The notes under the pieces: generated by a model
The model's database searches: none
What the model was told of the DNA's origin: nothing
What the model saw: only the letters and a program-made list of their open reading frames with translations
Source: Gammaproteobacteria bacterium UBA6724
GTDB taxonomy: Bacteria > Pseudomonadota > Gammaproteobacteria > Pseudomonadales > Azotimanducaceae
Length of the DNA stretch: 25,817 nt
Assembly: GCA_002454165.1 (NCBI GenBank)
Contig: DKIG01000051.1
Span: forward strand, 1 to 25,817
Reading direction: 5' to 3'
Translations under genes and position numbers: made by a program
Shown here: in pieces, positions 1 to 5,790 of the stretch
Numbering within the stretch: position 1 is the stretch's first letter
Layout of the letters: each line of letters opens with the position of its first letter

Positions 1-11
1 GCCAAAGCATG

Positions 12-29
12 CCCTCGCGAAAGCGGGGG
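12..29. other. GC-rich GNRA hairpin downstream of rlmB
   Basis: A 7-bp stem (CCCTCGC paired with GCGGGGG, one G-T pair) closes a GAAA loop about 50 nt beyond the rlmB stop codon. No T-run follows on either strand, so it is a poor intrinsic terminator. It may be part of a dispersed genomic palindrome. Bases 1-80 show nothing else. Confidence 0.3.
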
Positions 30-80
30 GTATCTGAACCTATACAAGGAGGCTGCTACCCTGTCTCACATCTTGTTGCG

Positions 81-881
81 CTACTTGGCTAGACGATAGG
101 CATCTCTCTGCCGACGAGCTTCATAAAGACATATTCCCGTTGCGACGGAAACATTGAGCCCCAATGCCGCATAGTCCATAGGAATCCGGGCAAGGAAGTC
201 GCATTTGTCCCTTGTTTTGCGGCTCATGCCCCGGTCCTCTGCACCCATCACCAGCGCGATATTGCCGGTCAGGTCAAGGTCATGCACCAGGGTATCTGCA
301 TCCAGTGCCGTGCCCACAATCCAGACGCCTGAATCTTTCAAACGGTCAAGGGTTCTGCCTAGGTTCACGACCTGGATCAACGGCACCCTGCTCAGGGCAC
401 CGCTGGCTGTTTTTATCGCCGCCTCGTTGAGCGGGGCGCTACGGTGCTTGGGCAGGATGACGGCATCAACGCTCATGGTCGCGGCGCTTCTGAGACAGGC
501 ACCGAGATTGCGCGGGTCAGTGACCCCATCAAGGAGGAGCAACAACAGGTCTGTTTGCTTATTGCTGAGCAGGGTGTCCAAATCTGATGCTGTACCCAGC
601 CCTGGCGGCGCGACATATAGTGCGACCCCCTGATGCGCCACACCGCTATGACTGTGCACTTCTCCCCGTTCAATCGGGCAGCCGAGTTTCGTGCCGAGCA
701 GGAGTAGTTCTTCCAATCTGTGGTTAATCCGTCCTTCTTTTATGATGAGTCGCCGGATGCCTAGGCCGCTCGCCAGGCGCGCGCCGACTGCATGGATACC
801 GTAGATCACCTGTTCCTGTTTGCGACTGTGGTTGCGACTGTGGTTGCGACTGTGGTTGCGACTGTGGTTGCGACTGCTCAC
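81..881 (-). CDS. rlmB: 23S rRNA (guanosine-2'-O-)-methyltransferase RlmB
   Basis: SpoU/TrmH-family SPOUT methyltransferase that 2'-O-methylates a guanosine in 23S rRNA domain V (G2251 in E. coli) using S-adenosylmethionine. The three SpoU motifs are visible: DGVTDPRNLGACLR (about residues 118-131), IALVMGAEDRGM (208-219) and LNVSVATGICLYEARR (242-257). The N-terminal substrate-binding domain begins with VIYGIHAVGARL at about residue 25, matching the E. coli start region. The preceding 20 or so residues are an RNHS repeat encoded by a 12-bp tandem repeat, absent from the E. coli protein as I remember it. The predicted start at 881 is GTG with a GGGG stretch about 8 nt upstream; a start within the repeat cannot be excluded. 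It lies 87 bp downstream of rnr on the same strand, the E. coli order, so the two are probably co-transcribed. Confidence 0.95.
   Translation of the reverse strand: MSSRNHSRNHSRNHSRNHSRKQEQVIYGIHAVGARLASGLGIRRLIIKEGRINHRLEELLLLGTKLGCPIERGEVHSHSGVAHQGVALYVAPPGLGTASDLDTLLSNKQTDLLLLLLDGVTDPRNLGACLRSAATMSVDAVILPKHRSAPLNEAAIKTASGALSRVPLIQVVNLGRTLDRLKDSGVWIVGTALDADTLVHDLDLTGNIALVMGAEDRGMSRKTRDKCDFLARIPMDYAALGLNVSVATGICLYEARRQRDAYRLAK
822..876. repeat. 12-bp tandem repeat, about 4.6 copies, in the 5' end of rlmB
   Basis: The unit GCGACTGTGGTT (plus strand) is repeated without mismatch at 822, 834, 846 and 858, with a partial copy to 876. It encodes four RNHS-type units at the RlmB N-terminus. Because the unit is a multiple of three, copy-number change would keep the frame. 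Confidence 0.95.
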
Positions 882-968
882 TTCTCGGTCCCCGTCATGT
901 TATTAGCCGCCGCCTTGACAGTAGTTTTTACACCGCCTCTGGCGTCTGCGGTTTGCTGTTTTATCATG

Positions 969-3254
969 CTATTTTTTGTTGTTTTTTCTCCGCCTTGCCG
1001 ACTTCTTGCGGGCACTTGAGGATTTATTTTTCCGGTACCTGTGCCGTGTAATGGGTGAATGGCTGAGGAGTTCAAAGTCAGTCTTCCTTTCATCAACATC
1101 CACTTTAACAACCTTGACGCTGACCAGATCGCCCATCCCGAATACCTGGCTCCTTCTCTCACCTATCAGCGTTTGTCGCTCCTGGTCATAGTGATAATAG
1201 TCACTCCGTAGAGAGCTGACATGCACCAGCCCTTCAACAAATAATTCAGGAAGTTGGACAAAGATACCGAAGCGGGTCACGCTGGAGATAACGCCGTTGA
1301 AATCCTCGCCTACATGCTCGCTGAGGTAATCACACTTGATCCATTCCAGCACTTCATAGACCGCATCGTTGGCGCGCCTCTCGGTGAAAGAGAGATGCTC
1401 TCCCTGGGTAACCAGAGTTGCTTTTGAGGGGGGAGCAAAACCCATCTTTCTGGTTTTGCCAAATCTACGGACTTCTTTGCAGGGCTGATCGCTGTGGATG
1501 ATGGACTTGATTAGTCGATGTATCAGTAGATCGGGATAACGCCTAATCGGAGAAGTGAAGTGGGCATACTGGCTATAAGCCAGACCAAAGTGTCCCTTGT
1601 TTTCAGGTTGATACATCGCTTGCTGCATTGATCTGAGTAACGCAATCTGGAGAATATGACCATTATTCAGGCGTGCCAGTTGATTGGTAGCCGCCTGATA
1701 ATCACGCGGTTCTGGAAAATCTCCACCGCCCAGATTAATGTTGAAGCCGACGAGGAATTCTCTAAGGGAACTAACTTTTTCCTGTTTCGGTTTTTCATGG
1801 ACTCTATAGAGTCCTGGCAGTTTTTGTTTCGTTATGAACTTCGCCGCCGACACATTAGCGCACAACATACACTCCTCAATAATAGTATGTGCAGTGTTTC
1901 TGATGATCGGTTTAATTCTTTCGATGCGCCCGTCTTCTGAAAAGTCAAACGCCACTTCCCTCGTGGCAAAATCCACTGCGCCCCGCTCCTTCCTTCTTGC
2001 GAGGAGCTGCTCGTGCAACTCAAGCAGACAGACGAGGCTCGTTTCATGTTGCGGGAAGTGCCCCTGTTGAATCCATTGCATCACCTGGGTGTAGGTCAAT
2101 CGTCCCTTGGAACGAATCACGCCTTCGTAGAACTGGTAGTTACTGATGCGCCCCTGTCTGGAGAGTGTTATTTCACACACCATCACAAGCCGGTCAACAT
2201 CTGGATTGAGGGAGCAGAGACCATTGCTTAGTTTCTCTGGCAACATGGGCACCACATACTGAGGTAAATATACAGAGGTACCGCGGCAATATGCTTCATC
2301 ATCCACCGGGCTACCGGGCTTGACATAATGCGCCACATCCGAGATGGCGATGAACAGTCGCCAGCCCCCTGATTGCCGCCACTCGCAATAAACCGCATCG
2401 TCAAAATCCTTGGCGTCTTCATCGTCAATGGTGACAAAATCAAGTTGCCGGAGGTCAGCGCGTTGTGATTTTTGTTGGCTGACGACAGAAGAGGGCAGGG
2501 CATCAAGGTCGGCTTGCACCTGACTGGGAAATTCAAAGGGAATATCGTTGTTCCTGATAGCCACTTCAACTTCCAGATCTGGCGTTAAATGTTCGCCCAG
2601 TATGGCAATCACTTCCGCTCTGGGGATGCCGTGTATGGATGGTTGCTCAATGATATTCGCCACCGCTATCTGCCCCAGGGAAAGTTTGATGCTGTCGCCA
2701 ACAATGAGAATTTCATGATCAATGCGGCGGTTCAATGCTTCTAACCAGGCAACCTTCCTGTTATCAAAATAAATCCTGCCGACAAGTTGGGAAGTTTTGC
2801 GTTCAAGTACCTCAAAGATTTCACCCTCGTCTCTGCCTCGCTTGTCTTTACCTCTGACTCTGGCAAGGATTCGGTCGCCATGAAATACTCCTCGCATCTG
2901 ACGACGGGGTAAGAAAATATCATCCCGTTTCTCATCACAGATTAGAAACCCGAAACCATCGGCATGTGCGACAACCCGACCCGCGATCAATGCGACTTTA
3001 CTAGCCACGGCATAGACCCTGTCGGTTTTGTTTTTGTGTCCGCTCAGGATTAACTGTCCGTCGCGTACCATAGCCTGCAAACGTAGGCGTAAGGCTTTAG
3101 TTTTTCCCTCACTGCGGAGGGAACATTTGGTAGCAATCTGAGCGAAGGATGCAGGCTCGCCAATCTCGCTCATCAATTTAAGAATAAATTCCCGACTGGC
3201 AATCGGATGCTTGTATCGTGCAGATTCACGATGTTGGAATGGATCTTTTTTCAA
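969..3254 (-). CDS. rnr: Ribonuclease R (3'-5' exoribonuclease)
   Basis: RNase R of the RNB/RNase II superfamily degrades structured RNA processively. It also takes part in rRNA quality control and, in E. coli, in trans-translation with tmRNA. The 761-residue protein starts KKDPFQHRE and continues to SREFIL, closely matching the E. coli N-terminus (winged-helix region). Cold-shock domains follow. The RNB active site has the acidic cluster DDEDAKDFDDA near residues 275-286, and RRYPDL lies near the end of the RNB domain. An S1 domain begins near residue 645 with VGEDFNGVISSVTRFGIF, and the end is a Lys/Arg-rich tail (about 738-761). The start is TTG at 3254 with AAGG about 7 nt upstream; the match to E. 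coli supports it. It precedes rlmB. Its neighbour ssrA encodes the RNA it works with in trans-translation, which may be coincidence. Confidence 0.97.
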   Translation of the reverse strand: MKKDPFQHRESARYKHPIASREFILKLMSEIGEPASFAQIATKCSLRSEGKTKALRLRLQAMVRDGQLILSGHKNKTDRVYAVASKVALIAGRVVAHADGFGFLICDEKRDDIFLPRRQMRGVFHGDRILARVRGKDKRGRDEGEIFEVLERKTSQLVGRIYFDNRKVAWLEALNRRIDHEILIVGDSIKLSLGQIAVANIIEQPSIHGIPRAEVIAILGEHLTPDLEVEVAIRNNDIPFEFPSQVQADLDALPSSVVSQQKSQRADLRQLDFVTIDDEDAKDFDDAVYCEWRQSGGWRLFIAISDVAHYVKPGSPVDDEAYCRGTSVYLPQYVVPMLPEKLSNGLCSLNPDVDRLVMVCEITLSRQGRISNYQFYEGVIRSKGRLTYTQVMQWIQQGHFPQHETSLVCLLELHEQLLARRKERGAVDFATREVAFDFSEDGRIERIKPIIRNTAHTIIEECMLCANVSAAKFITKQKLPGLYRVHEKPKQEKVSSLREFLVGFNINLGGGDFPEPRDYQAATNQLARLNNGHILQIALLRSMQQAMYQPENKGHFGLAYSQYAHFTSPIRRYPDLLIHRLIKSIIHSDQPCKEVRRFGKTRKMGFAPPSKATLVTQGEHLSFTERRANDAVYEVLEWIKCDYLSEHVGEDFNGVISSVTRFGIFVQLPELFVEGLVHVSSLRSDYYHYDQERQTLIGERRSQVFGMGDLVSVKVVKVDVDERKTDFELLSHSPITRHRYRKNKSSSARKKSARRRKNNKK

Positions 3255-3486
3255 AAGTAAACCTTGTTTTTTTGTCTGGTAATCAGCGGTGCGCTGGTTG
3301 TTTGGTGTTATTTAACACTCAGTGTTTCCTCGCCCAACATATCGGTGATTTTTATTGCGACATCTGCGACGAATGAGGTGCACAGTGTATTTCCCATCAT
3401 GGGATTATAGGGCACACTGACATGGTTAGGGTATATCATAATGATGATTGGTTAAAATATGGAAGCCCGCCCGGTTGGCACACTGG

Positions 3487-3516
3487 GGTAAACAAGAGGC
3501 CGGCTTCTTGTTTACC
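3487..3516. promoter_or_regulatory. 30-bp near-perfect palindrome upstream of tRNA-Leu
   Basis: The arms GGTAAACAAGAGGC and GCTTCTTGTTTACC (one G-T pair) are separated by only 2 nt. No T-run follows on either strand, so it does not look like a classic terminator. It overlaps the putative -35 box of tRNA-Leu and could be an operator or a hairpin. The rest of 3255-3549 (between rnr and tRNA-Leu) shows no gene or repeat I can support. Confidence 0.6.
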
Positions 3517-3533
3517 TGCTGTTTTGATATTAT
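3505..3533 (+). promoter_or_regulatory. Putative sigma70 promoter of tRNA-Leu
   Basis: TTCTTG at 3505-3510 and TATTAT at 3528-3533 are separated by 17 bp. This places transcription start around 3540, about 10 nt before the tRNA. The -35 box lies in the right arm of the palindrome at 3487-3516. Confidence 0.45.
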
Positions 3534-3549
3534 GAAAAATCAATTAAAA

Positions 3550-3636
3550 GCCCAGATGGCGGAATTGGTAGACGCGCCAGCTTCAGGTGCTGGTCTACGC
3601 AAGTAGGTGGAGGTTCAAGTCCTCTTCTGGGCACCA
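3550..3636 (+). tRNA. tRNA-Leu (anticodon CAG)
   Basis: An 87-nt class II tRNA with encoded CCA. The acceptor strands GCCCAGA and TCTGGGC pair fully, with A as discriminator base. The anticodon stem CCAGC/GCTGG closes the loop TTCAGGT, giving anticodon CAG (reads CUG). A variable arm and the T-arm with GGTTCAAGTCC follow. It is a single gene and converges on ssrA, with 82 bp between the two 3' ends. Confidence 0.97.
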
Positions 3637-3735
3637 ATCAGATTGTCAATTGACCGGGAATCCCAGGATCCGTTCTGGATAGAGTAAGAAGTATTATCTA
3701 GTTAGAACCAAAAAAGTTTGGTGGAGGCGGCGGGA

Positions 3736-4027
3736 CAGCTACTTCCGTATTTTTCAATACGGGCTGGACTATTCCTTCACCTGCCTGTTGCCGTGGCGAC
3801 AGACAGGGGAGGGCGTCTTGTGGTGTTACCCACCCTAGTACTCCCTGGCTGAGTCAGCATCAAGGCTGACACACTGCTTTAGGAGCCTATGAGTCTCTAG
3901 CCGGCTTGTCGGTTTCCCGTTCACCGGACGGCGTTGGCATAGGATCTTTCTGAAGCCTTCCCTTAGCGTTCACCGTATGAGCCCTCTTTTCCATTGAGGA
4001 TCACTCCTCAAGGCAACCATTTTCAAA
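3736..4027 (-). mobile_element. Group I intron (small, no ORF) in the tmRNA T-loop
   Basis: About 292 nt. The 5' exon ends in U at 4028 (TTCGA-U) and the intron ends in G at 3736, both as group I splicing requires. P1: exon CGAU can pair with intron GUUG, with U-G at the splice site. P2: TTGAGGA/TCCTCAA with a GTGA loop (3994-4011). P3: GAGGGC (3986-3981) with GCCCTC (3814-3809). Q-like element: GATCCTATGCCAACGCC. P7: GACT (in AGAGACTC, 3898-3891) with AGTC (in GGAATAGTCC, 3770-3767). P7.1-type hairpin: GTCAGC/GCTGAC (3853-3870). P8: 9 bp at 3780-3807. P9: CCGTATT/AATACGG with a GAAA loop (3745-3762). The order P3, P7, extra hairpins, P3', P8, P7', P9 is the group I topology; the extra hairpins between P7 and P3' suggest subgroup IA. 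There is no room for a homing endonuclease. Splicing is inferred from structure and is not demonstrated here. Confidence 0.9.
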
Positions 4028-4243
4028 ATCGAACCCGCGTCCGCCAGTTCTCCGCCTTCGGCTCTACATGCTTAGCTTGTCTATTGTTTCACCTTTTACT
4101 TGCCCGGCAAGCAGGGAATCAAAAGGCTAGCTTGCTTTATTTCTGACTGCTTTAACCACAAGCGGGGTTTGGCAGCGATCCCATGAACCGTGCCCCCGGT
4201 TTGGATACATGGGCACATCCTTGCCGGGGTTAGCCGATTAAAT

Positions 4244-4276
4244 TTAAGCGGCTAGTGCGTAGTTTTCGTCCTTGGC
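4244..4276 (-). other. tmRNA proteolysis-tag reading frame
   Basis: The frame starts at resume codon GCC after AATAGTT and reads AKDENYALAA followed by TAA. With the alanine carried by tmRNA the added tag would be AAKDENYALAA. It differs from the E. coli tag by Lys for Asn. The C-terminal LAA is the ClpXP/ClpAP recognition signal in E. coli. Confidence 0.93.
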
Positions 4277-4389
4277 AACTATTACAGTTACAGCGATTGT
4301 TTTACGAGAGTCACTACCCTCTCGGCATGCACCTCAGGGTTCGCAACCAGCGTCGAAACCAGGTCGCCCCCATCAAATGTACAACGGCA

Positions 4390-4418
4390 ATACTATACCC
4401 ATTAAATATCATTGACAA
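4390..4418 (-). promoter_or_regulatory. Putative sigma70 promoter of ssrA
   Basis: On the minus strand TTGTCA (4418-4413) and TAGTAT (4395-4390) are separated by 17 bp. Transcription would start roughly 10-15 nt upstream of the mature tmRNA 5' end at 4371, leaving a short leader for RNase P to remove. It is back to back with the candidate tusA promoter. Confidence 0.55.
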
Positions 4419-4423
4419 GAGTA

Positions 4424-4453
4424 TTGCGGTATTTTTTGAAGATTGTCTATAAA
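4424..4453 (+). promoter_or_regulatory. Putative promoter of the tusA operon
   Basis: TTGCGG (4424-4429) and TATAAA (4448-4453) have an 18-bp spacer, with a start expected near 4460. This gives a leader of about 160 nt made largely of the 24-bp repeats. The -35 box is only moderately like consensus. Confidence 0.4.
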
Positions 4454-4490
4454 GAGAGGCGCGGAAACAGGTGTATAATCCTGCCGTTAC

Positions 4491-4620
4491 TGGTGTTTGT
4501 ACGGGGACGGCCGCAGGTGTTTTATGAAAAACAGCCACTGGTGTTTTATAAAAAACAGCCGCAGGTGCTTTATGAAAAACGGCCGCTGGTGTTTTATAAA
4601 AAACAGCCGCAGGCGCTAAG
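4491..4620 (+). repeat. 24-bp tandem repeat, five units, in the tusA leader
   Basis: Units start at 4491 (diverged), 4515, 4539, 4563 and 4587, with a partial unit at 4611-4620. Each begins A/TGGTG and ends CAGCCGC or similar. The best units contain a small hairpin, TGTTTT-ATAA-AAAACA. One plus-strand frame stays open through all units, reading PLVFYKKQ and PQVFYEKQ alternately. It stops at TGA 4622-4624, which overlaps the tusA ATG as ATGA. No good start codon with a ribosome-binding site was found for that frame. The last partial unit supplies the AGG closest to the tusA start. Confidence 0.93.
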
Positions 4621-4881
4621 ATGAATCCAAAATCTGTTGAGAAGTTGCTGCTCCCAGAAGCGGATGTTGAGCTTGACGCCACTGGTCTGCATTGTCCCGA
4701 GCCACTGATGGTGGTGCGGAACCGGATGATGGATATGACCTCCGGGCAGGTGGTGAAGGTCACTGCAACAGACCCTTCCACTTCATGGGATCTGCCCAGA
4801 TTTTGCCGCTACTTGCACCATGAAATGCTACATCAGGAATCTGCTGCCGGTGTCTATACCTACTGGATCAAGAAGGGATAG
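4621..4881 (+). CDS. tusA: TusA-family sulfurtransferase
   Basis: A small cytoplasmic sulfur-carrier protein of the TusA/SirA family. In E. coli TusA receives persulfide sulfur from IscS and passes it to TusBCD for 2-thiolation of tRNA wobble uridine. The protein is 86 residues, near the usual 80. It carries the family signature DATGLHCPEPLM, with Cys25 in CPEP as the sulfur-carrying residue, then VRNRM and the C-terminal beta strand YTYWIKKG. The ATG at 4621 has only a weak AGG about 8 nt upstream, inside the last repeat unit. It heads a run of closely packed genes to 10440. The role in tRNA thiolation is assigned by family; TusBCD are not in the window. Confidence 0.92.
   Translation: MNPKSVEKLLLPEADVELDATGLHCPEPLMVVRNRMMDMTSGQVVKVTATDPSTSWDLPRFCRYLHHEMLHQESAAGVYTYWIKKG
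4870..4878 (+). promoter_or_regulatory. Ribosome-binding site that selects the GTG start at 4883
   Basis: The purine tract AAGAAGGGA ends 4 nt before GTG 4883. The in-frame ATG at 4820 lies inside tusA with no comparable site, so GTG is preferred. Confidence 0.6.
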
Positions 4882-4882
4882 T

Positions 4883-5380
4883 GTGATCTCTCAGTCTCGT
4901 GATTCAGAAACAGGCTACTACTTTGCTTATGGTAGCAACATGAATCCTGACCGGGTTCGCCAGCGTAAGATGGACTTCCAGTCTGCCCAGAGCGGATTGC
5001 TGATAGGCTACCGTCTGGTATTTAACAAACCTTCTTTAAAGCATCCCGGCGCGGCTTCTGCTAACCTGATTGCCGACCAGGATGGTCGGACAGAGGGTGT
5101 TATTTATCGGTTGTCGGCACCGGATCAAATCGGGCGGCTGGACCCCTATGAAGGATACCCGGTTCGATACCATCGTCTTGTGTTGCCGATTCTGCTGGGG
5201 CAGGACCAGGTCAATGCCTGGGTCTATATGGCAACTCCTGCCTACATTACTGAGGGGCTCAGGCCTGCCCGCTGGTATCTGGAGCATCTGCTCGCGGGCC
5301 GGCACTTCCTCGGCAAGGAGTATATAGACGCTCTGGCAACAACACCCTGCCTGCCGAATTCAATACTGGAGCCTGATTGA
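4883..5380 (+). CDS. Gamma-glutamylcyclotransferase-like (AIG2/GGCT family) protein
   Basis: A protein of the GGCT/AIG2 fold, whose members cyclise gamma-glutamyl groups to 5-oxoproline or act on related gamma-glutamyl amines. The phosphate-loop-like motif YYFAYGSNMNP is at residues 12-22. LDPYEGYPVRY contains Glu90, the position of the catalytic glutamate in the family. From GTG 4883 the protein has 165 residues, normal for the family. An upstream in-frame ATG at 4820 would add 21 residues overlapping tusA and lacks family similarity. The gene begins 1 nt after the tusA stop, and its stop overlaps the next ATG by one base (TGATG), so translational coupling is likely. The exact substrate cannot be told. 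Confidence 0.88.
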   Translation: MISQSRDSETGYYFAYGSNMNPDRVRQRKMDFQSAQSGLLIGYRLVFNKPSLKHPGAASANLIADQDGRTEGVIYRLSAPDQIGRLDPYEGYPVRYHRLVLPILLGQDQVNAWVYMATPAYITEGLRPARWYLEHLLAGRHFLGKEYIDALATTPCLPNSILEPD

Positions 5381-5787
5381 TGTCCGACATACCAGAAGGC
5401 TTTGAAACCATGAAAGGCATTGATCTGGCGGAGGATCATATCGGACCTTTTTATTACCGGCCTGAAGGTGACAAGTATCGTTGCCTGTTCCTTGCTGAAC
5501 CAAAGCACAGCAATGTAGGAGGCATCGTCCAGGGCGGTATTTTGATGACTTTCGCAGACTATGCCCTGTGCATTGCTGCGACGGACGGTTATCTGGAGGA
5601 AAGTTGTACCACAGTGAGCTTCAGCACCGAGTTTATAGCGGCGGCAGAGGTGGGGAGGCTGATTGAATGTATGCCGAAGGTCGTCCGTAAAACCGGTTCT
5701 CTGGTATTTGTGACCGGTGAGTTGCTCCAGGGGGAGCAGACACTGCTCGTCTTTAACTCGGTGCTGAAAAGACTCAGGAATGAGTGA
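5380..5787 (+). CDS. PaaI-family hotdog thioesterase
   Basis: A hotdog-fold acyl-CoA thioesterase of the PaaI/4HBT type, 135 residues from ATG 5380. The family region HSNVGGIVQGG (residues 43-53) followed by ILMTFADYAL matches the active-site helix of PaaI-like enzymes, which hydrolyse the thioester of aryl- or acyl-CoA. The TTG three bases upstream of ATG is in frame but unlikely to be the start. The gene overlaps the preceding stop by one base, and the next gene begins 3 nt after its stop. Substrate is unknown. Acyl-CoA synthetases lie elsewhere in the window, but nothing here links the two. Confidence 0.87.
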   Translation: MSDIPEGFETMKGIDLAEDHIGPFYYRPEGDKYRCLFLAEPKHSNVGGIVQGGILMTFADYALCIAATDGYLEESCTTVSFSTEFIAAAEVGRLIECMPKVVRKTGSLVFVTGELLQGEQTLLVFNSVLKRLRNE

Positions 5788-5790
5788 TTG

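Larger units (their letters stand above)
3719..4371 (-). ncRNA. ssrA: Transfer-messenger RNA (tmRNA), split by a group I intron
   Basis: tmRNA rescues stalled ribosomes and tags the unfinished protein for proteolysis. On the minus strand the RNA starts GGGGGCGACCTGGTTTCGACG at 4371 and ends with CGCCTCCACCA at 3719. The acceptor strands GGGGGCG and CGCCTCC pair over 7 bp including the usual third-position G-U, and CCA is encoded. The conserved GGTGCATGCCGAG follows the D-arm-like region, and CTAAGCATGTAG precedes the 3' tRNA-like part. The tag frame is at 4276-4244. The T-arm reads GCGGG-TTCGAT on the 5' side, then 292 nt of intron, then T-CCCGC. Exons of 344 nt and 17 nt join to 361 nt, close to the 363 nt of E. 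coli tmRNA. The unspliced RNA cannot form the T-arm or acceptor stem in the normal way, so splicing should be needed for alanylation. It is a one-piece tmRNA and not a permuted one. Confidence 0.96.

Noticed and set aside
3707..3722. Terminator of ssrA (ACCAAA-CTTT-TTTGGT on the minus strand)
   Set aside because: The 6-bp AT-rich stem includes the CCA end of the tmRNA itself and no T-run follows the stem.
3736..4027. Group II intron or permuted (two-piece) tmRNA as the explanation of the split
   Set aside because: There is no domain V-like hairpin and no GTGYG start. The tmRNA pieces are in normal order, which excludes permutation.
3640..4250. Protein-coding gene between tRNA-Leu and tusA
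   Set aside because: No long frame exists on either strand. The conservation pattern is that of tmRNA exons and a group I intron.
4412..4624. Plus-strand leader ORF of about 70 codons before tusA
   Set aside because: It needs a TTG start at a promoter -35 position and has no ribosome-binding site. The repeats keep it open, and it is kept only as a hypothesis in the repeat finding.
4314..4781. A 155-codon minus-strand frame with repeats of AAVFYKTP type
   Set aside because: It lies antisense to tusA and its leader and across the ssrA promoter and 5' end. Its length comes from the 24-bp repeat having no stops in this frame.
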